A DNA stretch of 64,000 nt from Bifidobacteriaceae bacterium (GTDB lineage Bacteria; Actinomycetota; Actinomycetes; Actinomycetales; Bifidobacteriaceae): NCBI GenBank assembly GCA_022651005.1, contig JALCQD010000004.1, positions 172,016 through 236,015 on the forward strand. The letters run 5' to 3'. The translations under genes were made by a program, and so were the position numbers. Shown here piece by piece: positions 8,551 to 16,657 of this stretch (position 1 is its first letter; the number at the start of each line of letters is the position of its first letter). A model generated the notes under the pieces. The model made no database searches. It saw only the letters and a program-made list of their open reading frames with translations, and was not told where the DNA came from.

Positions 8551-9285
8551 TTACTTATCGTCGCTCGTTGCGCCGTCTTCCGGCGGATCGAAGCGGTAGC
8601 CCACGTTTCGTACGGTTCCAATGAGATGCTCGTATTCGCTGCCGAGCTTGGCGCGCAGGCGACGAATATGAACGTCCACCGTGCGGGTGCCGCCGTAATA
8701 GTCATACCCCCACACCTCTTGCAGAAGCTGGGCGCGGGTGAAGACACGGCCGGGGTGCTGCACCAAGTACTTGAGTAGTTCGAACTCCTTGTAGGCCAGA
8801 TCAATGGGCTTGCCGCCCAGACTCGCCGTGTACCCGTTGGTGTCGATGATGAGCTCGCCAGACATAATGTGACCGTCCTCGGCCTCGACCTCGGTTGTGG
8901 AAGCTGAGGTGGCAGCGCTCGGCGCCACAATGCCGTGAACACCTCGTTCGGAGACGAGCCGCAGACGGGCCTCCACCTCAGCGGGAGAGGCGGAGGAAAG
9001 GATGAGATCGGAGATACCCCATTCGGAATTGATGACGGTGAAACCGCCTTCGGTGAGCACCAGGATGATGGGGACGGAAAGCCCGGAAGCGTGAATAACG
9101 CGGCACAGAGTCTTGGCCGTTGCCAAATCGTCGCGGGCGTCAAGGAACAGAATGGTGTATTCCGGCATTTTGACAAGGGAGCCCGCATCCATCGGTAGGA
9201 CGCGCACCCTGTGCGACAGCAGCGCAAGGGAAGGCAACACAGATGCAGGATCTTCTGCTGATGTCAGCAGGGTCAAATCTGTCAC
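8551..9285 (-). CDS. glnR: OmpR-family orphan response regulator GlnR (nitrogen regulator)
   Basis: The 244-aa protein aligns by eye with actinobacterial GlnR. Its N-terminus has the LLT....VLPSLALLSHRVRVLP pattern, Asp49 sits in FLDARDD, and the C-terminal winged helix (about residues 155-235) includes HPGRVFTRAQLLQEVWGYDY and RTVDVHIRRLRAKLG. GlnR is the global activator/repressor of nitrogen assimilation genes and is an orphan regulator; no sensor kinase gene lies beside it here. The start codon is GTG with GGAAGGA upstream. Known GlnR proteins bind DNA without classical Asp phosphorylation. No GlnR target gene (glnA, amtB) is in the window. Confidence 0.88.
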   Translation of the reverse strand: MTDLTLLTSAEDPASVLPSLALLSHRVRVLPMDAGSLVKMPEYTILFLDARDDLATAKTLCRVIHASGLSVPIILVLTEGGFTVINSEWGISDLILSSASPAEVEARLRLVSERGVHGIVAPSAATSASTTEVEAEDGHIMSGELIIDTNGYTASLGGKPIDLAYKEFELLKYLVQHPGRVFTRAQLLQEVWGYDYYGGTRTVDVHIRRLRAKLGSEYEHLIGTVRNVGYRFDPPEDGATSDDK

Positions 9286-9467
9286 GTTTCATCCTTCCAC
9301 GTGGGATTGTGCTTTTCATTGTAACCGTGGGCGTTCACACACCCGAAGTAATTGTTGCGCATTAAATCGGCGCGACTGGGTATTGTGAGAGGCAATGTTG
9401 TGCGACACGCTGGACTACCACTCGTTATCCTAGCAATTGCAGTGAACGTGAGCGAAAGAGATGTCGA

Positions 9468-10184
9468 ATGTCAAAACGCAGTGACTCCTCTCAGGCCGAT
9501 TCGGTTGCCCTTCGGCACCGGTTGTGGGCAACGTGGGGAATCGTCTTTGCTGTTACTCTTGTGCCCGTTTTCCTGCTATCGCTTTTCCCCGCTCTGCCGC
9601 GCATCGCCTCGACGAGCGTGTCGGCGGTTCTCGGACTCGCTGCAGTTGTCCTTCTGGTGATCTGCGTTCCCACTACCCGCATGGTCACGCCGGGTGCCTC
9701 TCGCTGTGTGGCGGCGGTCTTTGGAACTGTGTCGGTGCTTCTCGCCTGGGTGGTGAGTAGGGGAGACTCCACTGATTCAGAGATGTGGAACTCTGTTCGC
9801 CTCTGGCTTGTGGCATCGGTGGTAGAGCTTGTGGTGGCGCTCATCGGAGGCTTTGCGTTCGAAATGGCGCGAAGGAATCGCGCTCGCCTCATTGAGTCGT
9901 TAAGCACTTTCGTCGCGGCAGGAATGGTGGCGTGGTCTGCGGGCGGCTGGGTTTTTGCTGCCGACGCATTCTCAGCACCTGCAGGGCGCTGGGTGTCGGC
10001 CGCCATCGTTGTGGTAATTTCCGTACTTCTGATGATCGCTCTGTCTGGAGGCATCAACGCCGATAGTTCTGATGGCGGAAATTCTGCAGGTCGGGCACGC
10101 TTGAATGCACTCGGCATCATTCCGGTGGCGTTGTCGGGACTTGCAGTGCCGCTGACGGTGTTGCTGGTCGTCGTCATCTTCTAA
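9468..10184 (+). CDS. hypothetical polytopic membrane protein
   Basis: The 238-aa protein shows roughly seven hydrophobic segments, beginning with WATWGIVFAVTLVPVFLLSL and ending with a helix right at the C-terminus. I recognise no family motif. A Lys/Arg-containing N-terminus suggests a cytoplasmic start. AAAGAG precedes the ATG by about 5 bases. A strong bidirectional terminator follows about 60 bases downstream, so it seems to be a single-gene unit transcribed away from glnR. A long frame on the opposite strand covers almost the same interval but has no membrane-protein or enzyme character. Confidence 0.6.
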   Translation: MSKRSDSSQADSVALRHRLWATWGIVFAVTLVPVFLLSLFPALPRIASTSVSAVLGLAAVVLLVICVPTTRMVTPGASRCVAAVFGTVSVLLAWVVSRGDSTDSEMWNSVRLWLVASVVELVVALIGGFAFEMARRNRARLIESLSTFVAAGMVAWSAGGWVFAADAFSAPAGRWVSAAIVVVISVLLMIALSGGINADSSDGGNSAGRARLNALGIIPVALSGLAVPLTVLLVVVIF

Positions 10185-10242
10185 CCGAGTGTCCCAGAGG
10201 TGCGGGTCTTATAAATTAACTGCATCGTAATCGACTGAAACG

Positions 10243-10278
10243 AAGGGGACCAGCTACCTTATGGCAGCTGGTCCCCTT
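10243..10278. terminator. bidirectional Rho-independent terminator
   Basis: A perfect 13-bp stem (AAGGGGACCAGCT with its complement) encloses a 10-base loop between the convergent membrane-protein gene and ppa. The arms begin with AA and end with TT, but no long T-run follows on either strand. Confidence 0.75.
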
Positions 10279-10349
10279 ACGCGTTGTGTGCTATCTGTGC
10301 CTCATACGCTACTCACTGAGGTGAGCAGATAGCCGAAGTTCAGTGACGA

Positions 10350-10844
10350 TTACTCGCCCTGCTCCGCGAGGCGCTTACGGGAAGCGACAATCTGCTTCTC
10401 CGCCTCAGCGGCGTCAGTCCAATAATCTCCGGGCTTGACTTCCTTGCCGGGCTCCAAGGCCTTGTACTGCTCGAAGAAGTGCTTGATTTCTGCCTTGTGG
10501 TACTCGGACACGTCGGACACGTCCTGGATGTTGTCATAGCGCACGTCGGCGGGAACGCAGAGAACCTTGTCGTCGCCACCGGCCTCGTCCACCATGTGGT
10601 ACAGGCCAACGGCGCGGCATTCAACAACGCAGCCGGGGAACACGGAATTCGGCAGCATTACGAGTGCGTCGAGGGGATCGCCGTCCTCGCCCAAGGTGTC
10701 CTCGATGTAGCCGTAGTCGTCCGGGTATCCCATGGACGTGAAAAGCGTGCGGTCGAGCGTGATGCGGCCGGTCTCATGGTCCACTTCGTACTTGTTGCGC
10801 GATCCGCGCGGAATCTCAACGAGAACGTTGAAAGTTTCAGCCAT
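10350..10844 (-). CDS. ppa: inorganic pyrophosphatase (family I)
   Basis: The 164-aa cytoplasmic enzyme hydrolyses pyrophosphate to phosphate and so pulls biosynthetic reactions forward. It has the family I signature [12 protein letters not shown] with the metal-binding aspartates, plus [13 protein letters not shown] at the N-terminus and YGYIEDT. Length is normal for the bacterial hexameric enzyme. AAGGAG lies about 7 bases before the ATG. It is transcribed as its own unit, with glgE starting far upstream on the same strand and ending at 10968. Confidence 0.96.
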   Translation of the reverse strand: MAETFNVLVEIPRGSRNKYEVDHETGRITLDRTLFTSMGYPDDYGYIEDTLGEDGDPLDALVMLPNSVFPGCVVECRAVGLYHMVDEAGGDDKVLCVPADVRYDNIQDVSDVSEYHKAEIKHFFEQYKALEPGKEVKPGDYWTDAAEAEKQIVASRKRLAEQGE

Positions 10845-10967
10845 TGGTTGCTCCTTGAAGCTATGGAATTTCTGACATGCCTCAGTTTAGGTGGCGTGCT
10901 TGATTTTCCTCAAATCGTTTCGGACAGTGGCGTTGGTAGCTTTGCCTGTGGCGTTGCCACTATGAGG

Positions 10968-13166
10968 TCATTGCGCTCCGTAGTGCACGCTCAGTACATG
11001 TGCCACGTCTGCCCACGGCGCCAAAGATACGGTGGGATTCGCATTCCACGAGAATTCCCGACCCGTCAGCTCGTCGTGGACGGTGAACTGTGCGGCGGTG
11101 TCGGCGAATCCCAGCGCGGCAAGGTCGAGATGAAGGTGTGATGACTGCGAATTATGTGCGTCAAGGTTGACGACCACGATGAGTCCATCTGGCGTCTCTG
11201 TGCCCGTGAGTTCTGCCGGGGTGAAGCGCGAGAAGGCAAGAATCTGACCATTGTCGGAGCCGTGCACAACGAGATTGTGATAGCTGCGCGTGCTGGGGTG
11301 GGTGGCTCGAATCCTATTGAGTGCCGTGAGCAAGGTCGAGATGCCGTAGCTGGGAGCTTTGTTCCAATCACGCACTTTGATCTCGTACTTTTCGTTGTCA
11401 AGCTGTTCTTCGGAGCCTGTGCGCTGCACATTCTCGATGAGTTCGTAGCCGTTGTAAATTCCCCAGGAGGGACTTCCCATGGCTGCCAGCACGGCGCGGA
11501 TGGCGTGGCCTGCGATGCCGTTGTCGCGCAAATAGGCGGTGAGGATATCGGGGGTGGTGGGCCAGAAGGTGTTGTGCTGGAAGAATCCCTCATCGGAGTC
11601 GGGGCCGCACGTCTCACTCAGGTACGCCGCCAATTCGTCCTTGGTATTGCGCCACGGGAAGTAGCAGTGAGACTGCGTGAACCCCGCATAGCTGAGCGCT
11701 CGCATCATCGCAGGCCGGGTGAACGCCTCTGCGAGGAAAAGGATCTCGGGATGGCGGTGCGTGACGGTGGTGATGACGTGTTGCCAAAATGCCAAGGGTT
11801 TCGTGTGCGGATTGTCAACGCGGAAAATCGTAACACCCGCTGCAATCCAGACCTCAAGAACTCGGACTACTTCCTTTTCCAGTCCCGGCATGTCCCGATC
11901 GAAGTCGATGGGGTAGATGTCTTGATATTTTTTCGGCGGATTTTCTGCAAAAGCGATGCTGCCGTCCGCCTTGTGACGGAACCATTCGGGATGACTCTTT
12001 ACCCATGGGTGGTCAGGGGAGCACTGCAGCGCGAAATCGAGGGCTACCTCGAGTCCGAGAGCGTGGGCATGAGCGGTGAGCGCTGTGAAATCCTTCATCG
12101 TGCCCAACGCGGGGTCAACGGTATCGTGGCCGCCGGCGGAGGAACCGATGGCCCAAGGGGAGCCCGGGTCGTTGGGCGCGGCGTCGAGTGCGTTGTTGCG
12201 GCCCTTACGATGCGTGGTTCCCACGGGGAATATCGGCGGGATGTACGCGATGGTGAAGCCCTGTTGTGCCGCCCTGTCCAGTCCGGAAACGGCCGTTTTG
12301 AGCGTTCCGGGGATAAGCTTGTGCGTTTTGTTGTCGTAGTGCGCTCCCTCCGAGCGAGGGAAGAACTGGTACCACGCAGCGGTGCTCGAGTGCGGTCGCT
12401 CGACGGTGAGTGGGAGTGGGTGAGATTGTGTGACGCCCACGCGCAGCGGTGCGACGCTGGCAAGACGGTGAATTTGTGGTGCGTCGGCTGCGCTCAGGCG
12501 CGTGCCCGCATCGAGCGTTGCGTCTGCGAGACGAGCAACCGCGGAGAGCAACGTCGCGCGGTCGGTTGGGGTGAGAGGAAGGGGAGTGTCGTCTCTGAAG
12601 GTTTTTTCTTCTCTTCCTTTTCCTTTTTCTTTTCCTCTTCCTGCGGGTGTGGCGCGCGCCCATCGCTCGAGAAGTCGCGCTCCCTCGGCAAGGATATTTT
12701 CAACGTCATCGTTCATGCTCACCTTGATGCGCGCATCGTGGAGCCAGAAGTCATAGACGTCTTCCCAGCCTTCGAAAATCAGCGTCCACGAGCCGAGGTC
12801 TGCCTTGAGTTTCGGAAAATCCTCTTCCCATGGCAGAACGGTGCTGGGTTGGCCGGCGTGCACGTTCGCCTCGAAATAATCGAGGCCAGGATTGGTGCAT
12901 CGCATGGGGGTGCGAGAGGCAAGAGTGCCGTTCGGACGGTACGCCGCCACTGTGGCGCCCACCTGTGCTCTGCCTTCCATGAAAATTTGAGCACTTGTGG
13001 TGAAATGTTCTCCGATCTCGACGCGTGCCGGGAAGCGGCCAGCCTCGGCACAGGGGAACGCATTTATGATTCCGATGCGCCCGAAGTGAGCATTCTGGGA
13101 ATGTGCGGTGTCTGCGGTGTCAGCGGTTGTTCCGAAACGAGCGTCGTCGATCTTTTCGGCTGCCAT
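10968..13166 (-). CDS. glgE: alpha-1,4-glucan:maltose-1-phosphate maltosyltransferase GlgE
   Basis: This GH13 subfamily 3 enzyme extends alpha-1,4-glucans with maltose units from maltose 1-phosphate. The 732-aa protein has the N-terminal GlgE domain (GRFPARVEIGE), then WYQFFPRSEG, the long GlgE-specific loop with THRKGRNNALDA and SPWAIGSSAGGHDTVDPALGT, the nucleophile Asp near 450 in FRVDNPHTK, and the acid/base Glu near 476 in FLAEAFTRP. An inserted Arg/Lys/Glu-rich stretch (near residues 175-190, GRGKEKGKGREEK) lies between the N-terminal and catalytic domains. AAGGAGG precedes the ATG. The usual partners TreS, Pep2 and GlgB are not adjacent. Regulation is not visible. Confidence 0.92.
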   Translation of the reverse strand: MAAEKIDDARFGTTADTADTAHSQNAHFGRIGIINAFPCAEAGRFPARVEIGEHFTTSAQIFMEGRAQVGATVAAYRPNGTLASRTPMRCTNPGLDYFEANVHAGQPSTVLPWEEDFPKLKADLGSWTLIFEGWEDVYDFWLHDARIKVSMNDDVENILAEGARLLERWARATPAGRGKEKGKGREEKTFRDDTPLPLTPTDRATLLSAVARLADATLDAGTRLSAADAPQIHRLASVAPLRVGVTQSHPLPLTVERPHSSTAAWYQFFPRSEGAHYDNKTHKLIPGTLKTAVSGLDRAAQQGFTIAYIPPIFPVGTTHRKGRNNALDAAPNDPGSPWAIGSSAGGHDTVDPALGTMKDFTALTAHAHALGLEVALDFALQCSPDHPWVKSHPEWFRHKADGSIAFAENPPKKYQDIYPIDFDRDMPGLEKEVVRVLEVWIAAGVTIFRVDNPHTKPLAFWQHVITTVTHRHPEILFLAEAFTRPAMMRALSYAGFTQSHCYFPWRNTKDELAAYLSETCGPDSDEGFFQHNTFWPTTPDILTAYLRDNGIAGHAIRAVLAAMGSPSWGIYNGYELIENVQRTGSEEQLDNEKYEIKVRDWNKAPSYGISTLLTALNRIRATHPSTRSYHNLVVHGSDNGQILAFSRFTPAELTGTETPDGLIVVVNLDAHNSQSSHLHLDLAALGFADTAAQFTVHDELTGREFSWNANPTVSLAPWADVAHVLSVHYGAQ

Positions 13167-13255
13167 GGACCCTCCTTGGGACTTCCTGTGGATACGGATC
13201 TGTGTGGCTTCATTCTACTTCCTTTAGGGATGGTTGTGCGACCACCCATTCAGAA

Positions 13256-13276
13256 GTTGAGTCACCTAGACTCAGG
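13256..13276. promoter_or_regulatory. HAIR-like operator (HspR-type) upstream of hsp20
   Basis: GTTGAGT-N7-ACTCAGG at 13256-13276 matches the HspR-associated inverted repeat CTTGAGT-N7-ACTCAAG in spacing and in 11 of 14 arm bases. It lies 130 bases upstream of the hsp20 ATG, which fits heat-shock repression by an HspR protein encoded elsewhere. Confidence 0.6.
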
Positions 13277-13405
13277 TTTTATGCCCAGGGTAAAAAGCGG
13301 GAACGTGCGGGGCTCGTACCGGTTGATCTCAGTGAAGCAAGTAAGCAACAGGAGTTGGCGGTTGAGTTGTATGGACGCGCAATTCCACGGCGAAAGGGGT
13401 AGGCA

Positions 13406-13849
13406 ATGTCAATGCTTCCAGCAATCTTCAATAATTCGGTTTTCGATGATGTTTTCTCTGATCCGTTCTTCAGCACGGAGCCGGCGAGTGTTCGCTCGGC
13501 CTTCGCCAAGAATTCGATGAGCACAGACGTCAAGGAGAAGGACGGCAATTATGAAGTGGCCGTTGAGCTCCCGGGCTTTACGAAGGATGACGTGAGCGTC
13601 GAGGTCAAGGATGGTTATCTCACCATCAGTGCCAAGAAGGAAGAGAACAAGGACGAGAAGGATGCCAATGGCAAGTTCTTGCGTCGCGAGCGCTATCAGG
13701 GTGCGCGCTCTCGCAGCTTCTACATCGGCAAGGATCTCAAGAGCACGGACATCAAGGCAAAGTTCGCTGACGGTGTGCTGTCTCTGACGTTCCCGAAGGA
13801 AGTCGCTCCCGTTGAACAGGAGAAGCAGCTCGTCTCGATTGAGGGCTGA
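13406..13849 (+). CDS. small heat-shock protein Hsp20 family
   Basis: The 147-aa ATP-independent chaperone has an alpha-crystallin domain at about residues 37-135. It includes VAVELPGFTKDDVSVEVKDG and ends in the A-x-x-x-NGVL-like FADGVLSLTFPK. The N-terminus (MLPAIFNNSVFDDVFSDPFF) is nearly the same as that of a second Hsp20 encoded at about 20.0 kb, so the two are paralogues. A GAAAGGGGTAGG ribosome-binding region precedes the ATG. A HAIR-like site lies upstream and a terminator downstream, giving a single-gene heat-shock unit. Confidence 0.9.
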   Translation: MSMLPAIFNNSVFDDVFSDPFFSTEPASVRSAFAKNSMSTDVKEKDGNYEVAVELPGFTKDDVSVEVKDGYLTISAKKEENKDEKDANGKFLRRERYQGARSRSFYIGKDLKSTDIKAKFADGVLSLTFPKEVAPVEQEKQLVSIEG

Positions 13850-13862
13850 TGTGATGTGGTGA

Positions 13863-13895
13863 GGTCGTCGGGTTATGCCCGGCGGCCCTTTTTTG
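13863..13895 (+). terminator. Rho-independent terminator after hsp20
   Basis: A 10-bp stem (GGTCGTCGGG with CCCGGCGGCC, including two G-T pairs) with loop TTATG is followed by a run of six T. Confidence 0.85.
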
Positions 13896-13911
13896 TGTGT
13901 AGATAGGCGTC

Positions 13912-13948
13912 GTGCGCACTCGATGCTTATTGATTGTCGAGTGCGCAC
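13912..13948. repeat. palindromic element A flanking the 14-15 kb island
   Basis: Perfect 12-bp arms (GTGCGCACTCGA, complement at 13937-13948) enclose a 13-base spacer. The core CGCACTCG...CGAGTGCG recurs in two more palindromes around the next gene. ATAGGCGTCG just before it (13903-13912) is repeated exactly at 15055-15064. Confidence 0.75.
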
Positions 13949-13996
13949 CCTGATTTGTTAAGAAACCAATAATTGCAGGATTCCGTCGAGATCATA

Positions 13997-14035
13997 TTTT
14001 CGCACTTGATGATTATTGATTGTCGAGTGTGAAAA
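13997..14035. repeat. palindromic element B flanking the 14-15 kb island
   Basis: The 13-bp arms TTTTCGCACTTGA and TCGAGTGTGAAAA (two mismatches) have the same 13-base spacer length as element A and a shared spacer segment ATTGATTG. It lies 64 bases before the DUF559-type gene and could be its operator. Confidence 0.7.
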
Positions 14036-14098
14036 CACATTCGTCCACAACCTATATTCTTCCCTGCCGACGGGTGCTTGCCCGCTTAAATTTACTAC

Positions 14099-14968
14099 AT
14101 GGACTATTCTTTGATTCCCTACCGTGAGGGCGAAATCATGGCCCGTGACCTTGCAAAGAAGCAGGAGTCAATGGCAAAACATTGCACCCGAGTGTTTTCG
14201 CCAATTCCGGGAGAGCATAAATTAATATGCAGTCATATCACTGCTCTGCAGCTGATAGGTGTTGAGCTTCCCCGGCTTGAGGAGGGAGAGCTCGTTCTTA
14301 ACGCAGATACGGTGCATATATGTTCCGGTAAGAAGGCTGCGCGTCCTCGATTAGATGGAGTTAAATCTCACTATTGGTATCCGACGACGACATCAGTGAC
14401 TGCATTAAAAGATTTTTGCTGTGTTTCGCCCATTGTCGCATGGGAGCAAATGGCGGCGTGGGTATCACTCGTAGAATTAGTGGTCTTGGGCGATTCCATG
14501 ATGAGAAGAGCCTGGAACTTGAAGAAAGCTACATTTTCACAATTCAATGAGGCATTGTCCAGAGACAGAAATTTTCGAGGACGTCGAAAATGCTTAAGGG
14601 CACTGCCTTTGATGAGGGAGAACACTGATTCGTCACAAGAAACTAGGCTACGTTTAAGAATGGAAGCTATTGGATTCTCTGGTGCCGTTGTAAATATGAA
14701 AATGGCTGATTCGCTCGTTGGCAAGACGTATTACTTTGATATCGCGTATCCTCAGCTTCGCATAGTTCTTGAATATAACGGTCAACAGCACGGAAAGCGT
14801 GCTCAATGGAAGGTTGATATCGATAAACGCCGTTTCCTCCATCTCGTCGGATGGGAATTGTTTGAAGTTTTCGCAGAAGATCTGATGGATGATACGAGAT
14901 GGAATATTTTGATTGCGTCTATTGTGGCAGTGGCCGGTACCCAGGAAGTATTCGCACTCGGTGAATAA
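14099..14968 (+). CDS. DUF559-domain protein (VSR-like endonuclease fold), probably acquired
   Basis: The 289-aa protein resembles actinobacterial proteins with an N-terminal AbiEi-like/helical region and a C-terminal DUF559 domain related to very-short-patch-repair nucleases. Visible family features are the segment around ELVVLGDSMMRR, SSQETRLRLRMEAIGFSG, DIAYPQLRIVLEYNGQQH near residue 224, a D-x-x-K/R-R step, and GWELFEVFAEDL. Function in this group is not established; defence or DNA processing is a guess. The gene is clearly richer in A+T than its neighbours, has no obvious Shine-Dalgarno sequence, and is bracketed by related palindromes. Its last codons contain half a repeat unit, so the repeat and the gene may have spread together. 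Confidence 0.65.
   Translation: MDYSLIPYREGEIMARDLAKKQESMAKHCTRVFSPIPGEHKLICSHITALQLIGVELPRLEEGELVLNADTVHICSGKKAARPRLDGVKSHYWYPTTTSVTALKDFCCVSPIVAWEQMAAWVSLVELVVLGDSMMRRAWNLKKATFSQFNEALSRDRNFRGRRKCLRALPLMRENTDSSQETRLRLRMEAIGFSGAVVNMKMADSLVGKTYYFDIAYPQLRIVLEYNGQQHGKRAQWKVDIDKRRFLHLVGWELFEVFAEDLMDDTRWNILIASIVAVAGTQEVFALGE
14951..14964. repeat. half-copy of the palindromic repeat inside the DUF559-type gene
   Basis: TTCGCACTCGGTGA, overlapping the last codons of the gene, is nearly identical to the left arm and flank of element C at 15038-15051 (same CGCACTCGGTGA). Confidence 0.6.
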
Positions 14969-15038
14969 AAGTCATTAAGCGCAAAATGTTCAAATCGTGA
15001 AATCGTTGGAATTGCGGTTGAATAAAACAGAACTCTTA

Positions 15039-15071
15039 TCGCACTCGGTGACTAATAGGCGTCGAGTGCGA
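15039..15071. repeat. palindromic element C flanking the 14-15 kb island
   Basis: The 9-bp perfect arms TCGCACTCG and CGAGTGCGA enclose a 15-base spacer. Together with elements A and B it brackets the AT-rich gene. It also lies between the convergent DUF559-type gene and the FNR-type gene, where it may help terminate either transcript. Confidence 0.7.
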
Positions 15072-15086
15072 AAGAAAGACCCCTCC

Positions 15087-15794
15087 TCACACATCCTCGA
15101 GCTCATCTTGATTGAGAACGCGAATGGTGCGCCGTGACCGCGCAATGAGCCCGCTCTCCTCAAAAGACTTCAACTTACGGGACAGCGTCTCCGGAGTGGT
15201 CCCCAGCAGGTGCGCCAACTCTTTCATGCGCACGGGCAGAGTGAAGGTGGCACTCCCCGTGGCCTTTGACAGATCCAAAAGATACGTGGCGAGGCGCTCT
15301 TCTACGCGATCCATTCCCAGGAATCCGTTGATCTGTTCCAGCGTCACCAGTTTGGCGGCGTTGAGTTCCAAGAGTCGCACGCTCAGCAACGGCTGTTGAA
15401 GCAGCAGTTCGTGGAACGTTGTGTGCGGCAGGAGGCACACTTCCGAGGTCTCGAGCGCCTGCCCGTAGAGTGAGTCGTTGGGCTGACCCAACAGCCAAGC
15501 CTCTCCCTCATAGCCGCCGGGCTCCTGGACGCGCAGCAGCTGTTCTCGCCCGTTGCGACTCATGCGGTACACCTTGATGGAGCCGCGTGCCACAATGATG
15601 AGCTTGAGCTCGTCTCCGGGCATGAACACCTGATCTCCCTTATGGAACACCCGATGCTGCAGATGCGCGTCGATAAAGTCCTGGTCGGCTCGGGGAAGCT
15701 CTGCGAACAACGGAACGAGTTCCGCACAGCGATCATCGTCGTCGTGTGCGGAACTCGCCAGGTTGTTGCTCGTATTGAGCGTATTACTCGTCAT
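15087..15794 (-). CDS. Crp/Fnr-family transcription regulator (FNR/FLP type, no N-terminal cysteines)
   Basis: The product is about 235 aa from the ATG at 15794; in-frame ATGs further upstream overlap the dps-like gene more. It has an N-terminal cyclic-nucleotide-binding-type beta barrel (VFHKGDQVFMPGD), a long dimerisation helix and a C-terminal helix-turn-helix. The recognition helix reads PETLSRKLKSF, the E-x-x-S-R signature that in FNR contacts TTGAT. No FNR-type cysteine cluster is present, so it probably does not sense oxygen through 4Fe-4S. It is the last gene of a unit with the HMA chaperone and Dps-like genes, and matching FNR boxes lie upstream of that unit and of the P-type ATPase, suggesting autoregulation. 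Confidence 0.85.
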   Translation of the reverse strand: MTSNTLNTSNNLASSAHDDDDRCAELVPLFAELPRADQDFIDAHLQHRVFHKGDQVFMPGDELKLIIVARGSIKVYRMSRNGREQLLRVQEPGGYEGEAWLLGQPNDSLYGQALETSEVCLLPHTTFHELLLQQPLLSVRLLELNAAKLVTLEQINGFLGMDRVEERLATYLLDLSKATGSATFTLPVRMKELAHLLGTTPETLSRKLKSFEESGLIARSRRTIRVLNQDELEDV

Positions 15795-16368
15795 CGTCCT
15801 CGTCGTCATCGTCATCAACTTCCTTGTACAGCCCATCGGTCGGATCATTGCCGAGGAAGAGCTGTGCTTCCAGAATCTGGCGCTTTGCCCAGGCGCGGAA
15901 GTCGCTGAGTGCGGAACTCAGGGCGGTTTTGCCCTCGGCGTCGGCCAGTCCGATTGCCTTGCCCACGAAGATCAGCTGCCAGTCGAAGTCGTGGATAAGG
16001 TCAGTCAGCTGCTCGTCGCCGGGTGCGTATTTGCGCGCCGGATCTTCTTCAAGCTTGCCATATTCGTTCACTTGTGCGGTGGTGGTCGGGATCATCTCGT
16101 TGTCGGACACCAACACATCATCAAGACGTTCAACCATTTCCGACTCAAATTTAATCCACTCGCTCGCGTGAAGCTCAAGGAAGAGTCGCGTGGAGCCTTT
16201 GGCGAACCAACGTGCCTGGCGGATCTTCAGGATGTCGAGGAAAAGATTGGCGATGATATGCCCGGTCATTGCCCCCGCAGTGGGGGTGTGGTGGTCGCGG
16301 TCAGAGGCGGCGGACTCTTGCTCGTAACGTTCCTGTGGCGTGAGTGCGGTGGTTGCTTCGGTGCTCAT
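15784..16368 (-). CDS. Dps/ferritin-like stress protection protein
   Basis: The 194-aa protein matches the Dps/ferritin-like four-helix group. It has an N-terminal helix rich in His/Ala (residues 30-75), DFDWQLIFVGKAIGLAD in the middle, and a last helix FRAWAKRQILEAQLFLGN. Dps proteins oxidise and store Fe(II) and can shield DNA. It ends in a striking acidic tail, an almost unbroken run of Asp/Glu, which is unusual. Its ATG overlaps the stop of the HMA chaperone gene (ATGA), and its 3' end overlaps the regulator gene, so translation of the three is probably coupled. The assignment rests on pattern rather than on strict ferroxidase residues. Confidence 0.7.
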   Translation of the reverse strand: MSTEATTALTPQERYEQESAASDRDHHTPTAGAMTGHIIANLFLDILKIRQARWFAKGSTRLFLELHASEWIKFESEMVERLDDVLVSDNEMIPTTTAQVNEYGKLEEDPARKYAPGDEQLTDLIHDFDWQLIFVGKAIGLADAEGKTALSSALSDFRAWAKRQILEAQLFLGNDPTDGLYKEVDDDDDEDDDE

Positions 16369-16598
16369 CAGTTCTGCTCCTTTACGGTGACTTTTTCGAC
16401 GTTGTATCCCAGCTCGCTCACGATGGAGGCCAGCGACTGTGCGTCCGTGGCCTTCTCGTCATAGAGCGCCTTGACCTTGCCGGCGTTGAACAGCACGTTG
16501 ACTTCATTCACGCCGTTCTGCTTGCTGAGTGCGGTCTGGATTGTGGTGAGGCAGGACGGGCATGTCATGCCGCCGACCCTCAAAATTGCCTTCTGCAT
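16368..16598 (-). CDS. HMA-domain metallochaperone (CopZ-like)
   Basis: The 76-aa protein is a single heavy-metal-associated domain with the metal-binding loop GMTCPSC at residues 10-16 and the ferredoxin-like beta-alpha-beta pattern (GVNEVNVLFNAGKVKALYDE). Such proteins pass Cu(I) or other soft metals to P-type ATPases. I chose the ATG at 16598 because an upstream in-frame start would add a basic stretch foreign to the fold; AAAGGAA lies just before. The stop overlaps the start of the Dps-like gene. The P-type ATPase gene ends 59 bases upstream, and an FNR-type box lies in that junction. Confidence 0.88.
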   Translation of the reverse strand: MQKAILRVGGMTCPSCLTTIQTALSKQNGVNEVNVLFNAGKVKALYDEKATDAQSLASIVSELGYNVEKVTVKEQN

Positions 16599-16657
16599 GA
16601 TGATTCCTTTCGCAGATTCGTTCTTTGTGATTCTTAACTTAGAGGTTCGCGCCCGTT

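Noticed and set aside
9491..10177. 228-codon frame opposite the 9.5 kb membrane protein
   Set aside because: Its product is Thr/Ala/Arg-rich with no hydrophobic or domain pattern, whereas the plus-strand frame has regular membrane helices.
11154..13520. 788-codon open frame on the plus strand
   Set aside because: It is antisense to glgE and has no domain-like pattern; long shadow frames are expected opposite GC-biased genes. glgE has all its catalytic motifs.
13903..15071. CRISPR array from the repeated palindromes
   Set aside because: There are only three copies, they differ from each other, and they flank a gene instead of alternating with unique spacers.
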